A stretch of DNA of 41,463 bases from Candidatus Njordarchaeota archaeon (GTDB lineage Archaea; Asgardarchaeota; Njordarchaeia; Njordarchaeales; Panguiarchaeaceae): the NCBI GenBank assembly GCA_029856685.1, contig JAHKKZ010000006.1, forward strand, positions 1 through 41,463, written 5' to 3'. Positions 35,962 through 41,463 of the stretch are shown one piece after another. Position numbers and translations under genes: made by a program. Below the pieces are notes generated by a model. The model did no database searches. It was not told the DNA's origin and was given only the letters and a program-made list of their open reading frames with translations. Position 1 is the first letter of the stretch, and each line of letters opens with the position of its first letter.

Positions 35962-36834
35962 CTAAACAAATACAAGTAAATAGTTTTCTTCGTAAAATCT
36001 GTCGATTATCACGCGGCCCTCAATTTTCAGAGCTATTTTGTTAAGTAAGAATTCTTTTAGAATCGCACGCAACATTTCCTTCTCGATATTAGAAGAGCTA
36101 AGGAGATTAAGAGGGAAATTTACAAATATCGGCCTAAATGGGAAAACATGGCGAGTGGACTTTGGGGGGAGAACTCTATTCTGTTTCGCATACCTGATAA
36201 CATCCTGTTTCGTTATCCTCGGTGTCATCAATATTGTCTTCCCTTGAGACCAAAACTCTATGGCCTCCTGCTCCGTTACGTAATCTATACTAACACCTCT
36301 TTTAATAAGCTTTCTTTCAAGTTCACGCAAAATGGAATATTTCTCAAAAACATCCCTATCTGCTTCTACCACGAAGATACTATCATCTTTTATTATGGCG
36401 ATCTCATCATCTAGAATACTCAGATCTATGTCCGATATCCTCATCTCGCAGTGTTTCACACTACGTAGCGCTTCGACAACGCTATCCTTAGGGCCATTTA
36501 AGACCCGAAACCAGCGTTTAAGCTGAATTAGTTTATTGCTATAATCAACGTATGCGACTAATATATATGGGAACCCCATCTCTCTGAACGCGCTGACCCT
36601 ATGTGTGCCATCAAGAACGACCCTAGACTTTTTATCAACAATTATTGGATCCGATAAGACCTTACTTCTTTTTAGAGAATTTATCAATTGTCTCAGAGAA
36701 CTAGGGGCTATTTCTTCATGAAGAAATAACTCATCTACCGAAGCTATATCTAACTCTATTACAAAAGGCTCCTCCTCTCCAAAAAAGTGTATAAACTGCA
36801 AGAAAAAACACCAATCTTCATCTAAGAAGACCAA
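35962..36834 (-). CDS. ParB-fold SerK-like protein (candidate free-serine kinase)
   Basis: The ParB/SerK fold shows in FLHEEIAPSSLRQLINSLKR (residues 37-56), PIIVDKKSRVVLDGTHRVSAFREMGF (63-88, with the DGxHR motif) and ILVAYVDYSN. This matches the ADP-dependent serine kinase SerK of Thermococcus, which makes O-phosphoserine for cysteine synthesis, better than chromosome-partition ParB, since no HTH follows. The 290-residue length is slightly long. The C-terminal half (about 120-290) contains THE TP/RITKQDVIRYA segment and is less clear. TTG 36834 overlaps the end of the upstream gene by 17 nt; start not certain. A SerA-like gene lies 2 kb away. Confidence 0.65.
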   Translation of the reverse strand: MVFLDEDWCFFLQFIHFFGEEEPFVIELDIASVDELFLHEEIAPSSLRQLINSLKRSKVLSDPIIVDKKSRVVLDGTHRVSAFREMGFPYILVAYVDYSNKLIQLKRWFRVLNGPKDSVVEALRSVKHCEMRISDIDLSILDDEIAIIKDDSIFVVEADRDVFEKYSILRELERKLIKRGVSIDYVTEQEAIEFWSQGKTILMTPRITKQDVIRYAKQNRVLPPKSTRHVFPFRPIFVNFPLNLLSSSNIEKEMLRAILKEFLLNKIALKIEGRVIIDRFYEENYLLVFV

Positions 36835-37288
36835 CCTTACTCGAGAATATAATCCATAGAAAAATCACAGTCACTAGGACCAGGAATAATCCTATAGACA
36901 TCTGAACAGTCCACTCTTCTTCCTCGGCTCTCACCGCACTCCTTAGGAGATATGCACCTACACTGGCCATAATGAATATTATAACTGTGAAGAGAAACTC
37001 AGTTAATGTTTCGCGGGAAAGTCCAGGATATATCAGAGCTGCACGGCCACCAATTTCAATAAGAGGTGGTGTGAACTCATAAGCTATTAAAAATATGCCT
37101 CCGAAGAGTATAGCCAGGATTATCGTTAGGAGACCATATATCATAAGTCTATTTGCCTCTTTTTCGAGCCCTAGATTTATCGTCGCTATTCTGTATTTAG
37201 GCTTATACAGTTTTAGCTTATACTTGAAAATCCAAGGAATACGTATCTTTGGCCTTATTCTACGCATGGCAATCCCCAGAGAATACAT
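36818..37288 (-). CDS. Small integral membrane protein with three predicted helices
   Basis: From ATG 37288 (GGAG 8 nt upstream) the protein has about 156 residues: a strongly basic N-terminus (RRIRPKIRIPWIFKYKLKLYKPK), then hydrophobic helices at about 49-71, 95-118 and 130-150, with an acidic cytoplasmic loop (RAEEEEW) between the last two. The open frame reaches TTG 37363 inside rtcA, but that part is unlikely as protein. No family recognised. It sits between rtcA and the SerK-like gene, overlapping the latter by 17 nt, so all three are co-transcribed. Confidence 0.7.
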   Translation of the reverse strand: MYSLGIAMRRIRPKIRIPWIFKYKLKLYKPKYRIATINLGLEKEANRLMIYGLLTIILAILFGGIFLIAYEFTPPLIEIGGRAALIYPGLSRETLTEFLFTVIIFIMASVGAYLLRSAVRAEEEEWTVQMSIGLFLVLVTVIFLWIIFSSKVGLLR

Positions 37289-37343
37289 CGCAATGTCTCC
37301 ATAAAAACACCAAAAAATATCATAGTTAAAAAAAATCTTAGGC

Positions 37344-38414
37344 CTAAGTTCTAGTAAGACCAACCCCTTCGGCCATTATCTCGCCAGGTTTGCCCAGTTT
37401 GCCATCAATCGCAAATTTTGCTCCTATTATCTTAGCCGCGATATGAATAGCTGTTAGTGTATGCATAGAAATTTCAGAACTTTTAATTTTTGAGACACCT
37501 TTAGCGAGCGCCATGAATACTATGAGCTGATCCGTATGATGCTTATCCACAGCCCCTTCTTTGATTATCTGATCGTATAGCTCACGGGCTGCTTCCTCTC
37601 CAACTTTTTCTGCGGGCTTTCCTCTCTCACCAAGCGCATCTCCCTCTAGAAGAGCATTGGTAGTTGTTTCCGCCCATAGAACGATTCCTGATCCTGGCCC
37701 TAGGTGGGGGTCCTTTCCAGGAGGATAATATTCCAGTTCTATATCAACATTAAACCCTCTCCCCTCAAGAAATTTCCTAGCGGCATTAGCTTGTCTCCTC
37801 GCAACGTGATCTGGCAGTCTCACACAGTGACTTAGACCACGTATTATTTTTATTTCACCTTGCTCTAGGAGAACAATTGGTTTGAGATAGTCCACAGGAT
37901 TTATGTAGATCCTAACGATACCTCCGCCCCTAGGATAGTGGCCACGTTTAATCAGTTTAATCTCAAAGTCGGCCCCCATCTGTTTTAGTCCACGACTTAA
38001 AACGAAGCGTATAGCATCAATAGGAGGACTCCAAGCAACATCGGTTCCGCCCCTTATCTCAACATTCGATTCCTTGTCCGCAAAAAGCAGTACGGGAAGT
38101 ATTCCTTGGAGAACGAGACTGATAGACCCTGCTGTTCCAACATCAAAACGATAGTTACCGCCTCTTATTTCTTGCGGTCTGAATATCACATCCATAGAAC
38201 CTACTTGTGCACCATTAACCCTTGCATTAGTTATCTGAGCCAAAGCCTTTAAGACCGTTAAGTGTTGGGGTCTGAGTCCTGGATTCTTTCTCTTTGCCCG
38301 AATGTTTATAATTCTTACGGGTCTCAACATAACGGCTGCATATGCGAGAGAATTCCTAAATATTTGCCCCCCACCTTCTCCATAGGAACCATCGATAAGT
38401 ATAGGCTCCACCAA
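37344..38414 (-). CDS. rtcA: RNA 3'-terminal phosphate cyclase
   Basis: Converts RNA 3'-phosphate into a 2',3'-cyclic phosphate through a covalent AMP intermediate. Signatures: LIDGSYGEGGGQIFRNSLAYA at the N-terminus, RKNPGLRPQHLTVLKA, GTAGSISLVLQGILPVLL, GHYPRGGG, and DKHHTDQLIVFMALAKG, which contains the nucleotidyl His near the C-terminus. 356 residues, normal length. TTG 38414 sits about 3 nt after GGTGAT. First gene of the minus-strand string down to about 34.9 kb. Confidence 0.95.
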   Translation of the reverse strand: MVEPILIDGSYGEGGGQIFRNSLAYAAVMLRPVRIINIRAKRKNPGLRPQHLTVLKALAQITNARVNGAQVGSMDVIFRPQEIRGGNYRFDVGTAGSISLVLQGILPVLLFADKESNVEIRGGTDVAWSPPIDAIRFVLSRGLKQMGADFEIKLIKRGHYPRGGGIVRIYINPVDYLKPIVLLEQGEIKIIRGLSHCVRLPDHVARRQANAARKFLEGRGFNVDIELEYYPPGKDPHLGPGSGIVLWAETTTNALLEGDALGERGKPAEKVGEEAARELYDQIIKEGAVDKHHTDQLIVFMALAKGVSKIKSSEISMHTLTAIHIAAKIIGAKFAIDGKLGKPGEIMAEGVGLTRT

Positions 38415-38693
38415 GCGATCACCTAGTTAATAGCAGATAGGAACTAAATATATGTTAAGTCTTACTAAACTCTGCACTAATTGTACCTTATTGATTGATT
38501 ATTTGTGGAGTATGAATCCTCACAAATACATCGCAGTCTGAACTGTTGTAAACATATTGAGCACTTTTAGAAGCGGCTCTCCGAATAGAACTCCTGCATA
38601 AAATATCCCCGTATTCCCTATCTTACGATTTTATCATCCAATATTAGTTTATTGTTTTTCATAGTTATCCCTAGGCGCTTAGGAGGTGTCCGT
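38415..38693. promoter_or_regulatory. Divergent control region between rtcA and the SerA-like gene
   Basis: Holds an imperfect inverted repeat, TTTGTG (38502-38507) with CACAAA (38521-38526), about 90 nt upstream of rtcA. Near the SerA-like gene a full AGGAGGTG ribosome site precedes ATG 38694 by about 6 nt, the strongest in the window. No gene is seen. Confidence 0.4.
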
Positions 38694-39608
38694 ATGGCTA
38701 AGATTCTAATTACCGATCCCGTTTCTGAGGAGCTAATTCAAATCCTTAAATCAGCCGGACATAAAGTTGATTATCTTCCCGATATTGACTCATCACATCT
38801 CATAAGCATTATAGAGAATTACGATGCGATTGCTGTCAGATCCAGAACGAAGGTAACTAGGAAAGTTATCGATGCAGGAAAAAAGTTGCGTGTTATAGCA
38901 AGAGTAGGTGTTGGTCTAGACAACATAGATGTGAAATATGCTAGAGAGAAGGGGATAACTGTTATAAATGCCGGTGAAGCAACAGCTCAAACAGTTGCTG
39001 AGCTAGCTATGGGTCTTATCATAGCCCTCGTAAGAAAAGTATATTATGGATATAGAAGACTAAGAGAGGGAGACTGGGCTAAGAAGGAATGCTTAGGCAT
39101 AGAGCTCTATGGAAAAACTCTTGGAATTATTGGGGCGGGTAATATTGGGACACGACTAGGAATAATAGCACACTATGGTTTCGGTATGCGTGTTCTTGGA
39201 TACAGAAGAAGATTAGGTCTCGTGAAACCACCTCTAATACCCGCGTTACTAGACGAAATACTTTCTGAATCACACATAATAAGCATACATCTCCCTCTCA
39301 CAGAGGAAACGAAGAACTTCTTCGGACCAGAAATATTCTCCAGAATGCGGCGGGGAGTCTACATCGTGAGCACTTCAAGAATGGAGATAATAAATATCGA
39401 TGCTCTAATTGATGCTCTTTCCAACGGAATAGTCGCAGGATTCGCCGCAGATACTAACATCAAACCAGATAACCCAAAAATATCGAAACTCCTCTCATTC
39501 GACAATGTACTGCTAACACCACATATAGGTGCACAAACAAAAGAAGCTCAGCAACGAGCAGCCAGATATATAGCTCAACGCATAATAGAGATTTTAGAGG
39601 AAAACTAA
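38694..39608 (+). CDS. SerA-like D-2-hydroxyacid dehydrogenase with altered active-site residues
   Basis: A 304-residue protein without ACT domain. PGDH-type signs: AVRSRTKVTRKVIDAG, IARVGVGLDNIDVKYAREKGI, the Rossmann GIIGAGNIG (145-152) and TPHIGAQT with catalytic His277. Arg229 is kept (STSRME). The region that should carry the catalytic Glu (DVFxxEP) reads AADTNIKPDNP, so the Glu is not seen; the substrate loop NAPxxNTxxVAE reads NAGEATAQTVAE; and the NAD-selecting Asp after strand 2 is Arg (LGYRRR), pointing to NADP(H). Phosphoglycerate is the likely but unproven substrate. ATG 38694 is fixed by AGGAGGTG. Confidence 0.82.
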   Translation: MAKILITDPVSEELIQILKSAGHKVDYLPDIDSSHLISIIENYDAIAVRSRTKVTRKVIDAGKKLRVIARVGVGLDNIDVKYAREKGITVINAGEATAQTVAELAMGLIIALVRKVYYGYRRLREGDWAKKECLGIELYGKTLGIIGAGNIGTRLGIIAHYGFGMRVLGYRRRLGLVKPPLIPALLDEILSESHIISIHLPLTEETKNFFGPEIFSRMRRGVYIVSTSRMEIINIDALIDALSNGIVAGFAADTNIKPDNPKISKLLSFDNVLLTPHIGAQTKEAQQRAARYIAQRIIEILEEN

Positions 39609-39700
39609 TCTTCTACCTCATCATCGATATTCCTAATTAGAACACACAACTACAAAAATAGCAAGAGGAAGTAGTGAGGGGCAAGTGGTGGGACGCAAAG

Positions 39701-39710
39701 TTTATAAATA
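39701..39710 (+). promoter_or_regulatory. Strong TATA box facing into the antisense strand of the PaREP1/HEPN-like gene
   Basis: TTTATAAATA is a near-perfect archaeal TATA box, in a gap between two convergent genes where no plus-strand gene follows. A start near 39730 would read antisense through the 3' end of the 39734-40258 gene. The A-rich bases just upstream could be a BRE. Confidence 0.45.
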
Positions 39711-39733
39711 GAATAAAGCACAAAAGCGGAAGC

Positions 39734-40258
39734 TCAATATGAACTTTTTGCTATTGCCCGAGAAATTATGGCATCTATTTGTTGCAACATTCGCTGATAT
39801 TCCATATTCATCTGAAGTATCTTTCTCTTCAGCTTAACACTCTCATCCATCATTCTTATCGCATCACTAAGATCCAAACCTTTGACCTTATTCGCCAACT
39901 CAAAGATTTCGTCCATCCATCTTCTCACCTCATAAATTTTCTCCGACAATACATCAACCGGCATCTGAGGCTCATAGAAACCCCTTATGCGAAGACAATA
40001 ATCAAAATTATAGTGCTTCTCAACCAGATCCTTTCTACCAAGTTTCCTCAAAACTCTTATAAAGAAAACAACACCAAATTCCACACTACTAGCTTTCTGC
40101 TCCGATACACCCAAAGCAATAAGAAATGCCTTCCTGGAATTCTCAATAGCGCACCAAGCCTTCTCCGCCGCATCAAATACGTCACCTCTCTCCAGCAATC
40201 TTATAGCGTCATCATAAATTTGCAGAGCCGACGACACATATTTTTCGTAATCACTCAT
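39734..40258 (-). CDS. PaREP1/HEPN-like small helical protein
   Basis: A 174-residue helical protein. Residues 5-55 (YEKYVSSALQIYDDAIRLLERGDVFDAAEKAWCAIENSRKAFLIAL) match the pattern of PaREP1 proteins of crenarchaea and the wider HEPN fold: a helix pair with an AEKAWxAI motif. The rest is helical with a basic end. No RxxxxH RNase motif stands out, so ribonuclease activity is doubtful. ATG 40258 has GGTG about 4 nt upstream. The strand opposite its 3' end carries a strong TATA box. It could be a toxin-like or a metabolic scaffold protein; function unknown for the family. Confidence 0.65.
   Translation of the reverse strand: MSDYEKYVSSALQIYDDAIRLLERGDVFDAAEKAWCAIENSRKAFLIALGVSEQKASSVEFGVVFFIRVLRKLGRKDLVEKHYNFDYCLRIRGFYEPQMPVDVLSEKIYEVRRWMDEIFELANKVKGLDLSDAIRMMDESVKLKRKILQMNMEYQRMLQQIDAIISRAIAKSSY
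39739..39837 (+). CDS. Possible 32-codon antisense ORF behind the orphan TATA box
   Basis: ATG 39739 lies about 34 nt after the TATA box and opens a 32-codon frame (MNFLLLPEKLWHLFVATF...). It lies fully antisense to the PaREP1/HEPN-like gene. A GGAAG stretch precedes it. The sense gene explains the DNA better, so a peptide is doubtful; an antisense RNA is the alternative. Confidence 0.15.
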   Translation: MNFLLLPEKLWHLFVATFADIPYSSEVSFSSA

Positions 40259-40816
40259 ATACACCACGCACTAAGATAGCACACATCAATAAGAAAAACA
40301 AGGATAAGATATCCACAAAAATAACTTACTAAAAACTCGGAGAAAACACAGATGGAAGCTTACAGGAAAAGTTTATCAGACTCCCCAACGACCTCAAAAA
40401 ACAGAAACCCACATCACTGCTTCGATACCCAAAATCTAAATTTATAGCCCGACAAAAGAAAAAGATAACATGATACAACATGCTAAACCTAAATCTATGG
40501 ATACCCATATCGCTGATTCGAAATCATAGCATAGTTTGAGTCTTACTGGTCAAAGAGAAGAAAAGCAACAATAAAAGAAAAAACATACAACAGTTTATGA
40601 TCCCTCAGAAACACTAATAAACCATTTAGGACGCAAATGGAACCACCAAGAATCATAGAATAAACATAGAATCCATCAATGAAGCACTTAAACATGCTTT
40701 AGATATATCGCAAAAACATCTAACAACGGAAACAAGAAGAACCAAACTTAAAAATACTCACAAAAAGGAAATAGCAAAAAAATAGGTAGTATAAACAACA
40801 AAAAGAAACCATACAG
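40259..40816. other. Gene-poor, A- and C-rich region
   Basis: No intact gene. A start-less plus frame ending at about 40785 (about 50 codons, NIESINEALKHALDISQKHL) and a neighbouring frame (YDPSETLINHLGRKW, near 40595-40650) read like one protein broken by a frameshift, so this may be a decayed gene. A TATA-like AATTTATAG lies near 40440. A TATAAAC at 40790-40796 serves the next gene. Confidence 0.35.
40790..40796 (+). promoter_or_regulatory. TATA box of the right-edge gene
   Basis: TATAAAC is centred 24 nt upstream of ATG 40817, the distance expected for a leaderless or nearly leaderless archaeal transcript. Confidence 0.45.
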
Positions 40817-41463
40817 ATGAGAAAAATGATAGTCATGGGAATCCACACAGCGTATACGAAGACAGACGCACCCGCAATAGGCGGGACACAGCCAAAAGCA
40901 GACATATTCATAACAATACTCAACGAAAAAGGAGAAACACAAGCAGAATGGAGAACAGTAGCAGTACACGGATCAACATACAGACACACATACACCAAAA
41001 AACCCAGATGGCTTGCCCACGCGGGAATGTGCCCACCAGCAATAGAAACAGTACTAATAGACCTAGAAAATCTGAACGCATACGCAGAACTCGCAGTCGC
41101 ATACCACCCAGCACTAAAAAACCCACACCAAACGAGACCACCAGTATTTAGAGAGGGCTACGAAAAACTGAGGCACTACGGAGGACTATTCGAGTACTCG
41201 CCAGAAGAGCAAGGACTAATCGCCAAAAAACTCGCGATGGCTGCTGGGAACCCCATACCTAGGAGCATATCAATAAGCAACGATGAGAAATACCTTTCGA
41301 TAGCAGTCACCGGGGAGATAAGGATATATCGACTGGACAGACTAGAACTCATAGACATAATCACATGGGACCAAATAATGAAAGCCCTAATAAGGGCGGG
41401 AACACCAAGAAAAATGCTCAGACTACTACGAAGCTTCAATGGGATAATGGATCCGGCAAAACC
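40817..41463 (+). CDS. Unrecognised protein, N-terminal part (runs off the right edge)
   Basis: The plus strand is open from ATG 40817 to the window end (215 codons); ATG 40826, 4 nt after GATGAG, is another start. The protein reads MGIHTAYTKTDAPAIGG near its start, then WLAHAGMCPPAIETVLIDLENL, and further YSPEEQGLIAKKLAMAAGNP and DKYLSIAV-like strands. It looks like a soluble alpha/beta protein; I recognise no family. Codon choice is strongly A- and C-ending (ACA, GCA, CCA, ATA, CTA), unlike left-hand plus-strand genes. All minus-strand frames in this part are shadows of it. Confidence 0.7.
   Translation, partial: MRKMIVMGIHTAYTKTDAPAIGGTQPKADIFITILNEKGETQAEWRTVAVHGSTYRHTYTKKPRWLAHAGMCPPAIETVLIDLENLNAYAELAVAYHPALKNPHQTRPPVFREGYEKLRHYGGLFEYSPEEQGLIAKKLAMAAGNPIPRSISISNDEKYLSIAVTGEIRIYRLDRLELIDIITWDQIMKALIRAGTPRKMLRLLRSFNGIMDPAK

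Noticed and set aside
35962-36834. Chromosome-partition ParB
   Set aside because: Has the DGxHR ParB-fold motif but no following HTH domain and no parA neighbour; closer in pattern to SerK-type proteins.
39779-40279. Open 166-codon plus-strand frame opposite the PaREP1/HEPN-like gene
   Set aside because: Rich in His, Ser and Leu with almost no Gly or Ala patterning, as expected of an antisense shadow; the minus frame shows a clear protein family pattern and a ribosome site.
40520-40545. tRNA T-arm-like GATTCGAAATC
   Set aside because: No acceptor stem, D-arm or anticodon arm could be built around it.
40720-41439. Several minus-strand frames at the right edge
   Set aside because: They are Cys/Phe/Val-rich shadows of the unbroken plus-strand frame that starts at 40817 and has a TATA box at the right distance.
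1-41463. CRISPR array, integrase, plasmid or virus hallmark genes
   Set aside because: No regularly spaced repeats, Cas, integrase, replication initiator or capsid gene was found; the possible tnpB relic is the only mobile-element sign.

Overview
The window looks like chromosome of a hyperthermophilic archaeon of the Thermoproteota (crenarchaeal / TACK side). Evidence: deoxyhypusine synthase, a COG2888-type Zn-ribbon protein, a COG1340 coiled-coil protein and a short XPF nuclease with no helicase part (the crenarchaeal form, unlike euryarchaeal Hef). Other archaeal marks are a bifunctional PGI/PMI isomerase, indolepyruvate:ferredoxin oxidoreductase, RNA 3'-phosphate cyclase, a ParB-fold SerK-like kinase and a PaREP1/HEPN-like protein. 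The DNA is AT-rich, with many GTG/TTG starts placed a few bases after GGTG(A)-type ribosome binding sites, and some start codons about 25 bp from a TATA box. I cannot name genus or species. No tRNA, rRNA or CRISPR array was seen.

Layout. 1-471: start of an OppC-type permease leaving the window. 0.7-6.6 kb: a DegT/DnrJ aminotransferase meets head-on a three-gene minus-strand operon (TIM-barrel isomerase, HD phosphohydrolase, long XPB-like helicase). 6.8-8.0 kb: nucleoside/AMP phosphorylase-family enzyme. 8.3-9.3 kb: lone OppD-type ATPase. 9.36-9.61 kb: GC-rich, strongly self-complementary block, possibly a relic of an IS200/IS605 tnpB 3' end with its RNA. 10.0-11.7 kb: XPF nuclease plus a second TIM-barrel isomerase. 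11.7-14.5 kb: HTH regulator, NDP-sugar pyrophosphorylase and PGI/PMI. 14.7-17.3 kb: divergent pair of an uncharacterised protein and a DxDxDG beta-propeller. 17.3-21.3 kb: 1353-residue anchored surface protein. 21.5-26.6 kb: iorB and iorA split by an opposite-strand FAD dehydrogenase, then a ureohydrolase-fold protein. 26.6-30.3 kb: glmS and a glmS paralogue whose glutaminase half has lost its nucleophile. 30.4-32.9 kb: Zn-ribbon protein, deoxyhypusine synthase, class V aminotransferase. 33.0-38.4 kb: small membrane protein, coiled-coil protein, and the rtcA - membrane protein - SerK-like - unknown gene string. 38.7-39.6 kb: SerA-like dehydrogenase with changed active-site and cofactor residues. 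39.7 kb to end: PaREP1/HEPN-like gene with an antisense-facing TATA box, a gene-poor stretch, and an unrecognised partial gene.

Themes are sugar and amino-sugar metabolism (PGI/PMI, NDP-sugar pyrophosphorylase, GlmS and paralogue, DegT aminotransferase), which could feed glycosylation of surface proteins such as the 1353-residue one. Others are serine/phosphoserine metabolism (class V aminotransferase, SerK-like, SerA-like), aromatic 2-oxoacid oxidation (IorAB), nucleic-acid repair and RNA ends (XPB-like, XPF, RtcA), and translation (DHS, Zn-ribbon). Three genes run past the ORF definitions usually applied: the two edge genes and a 101-codon gene starting inside the FAD gene. All functional calls rest on motifs read by eye; no database search was run.
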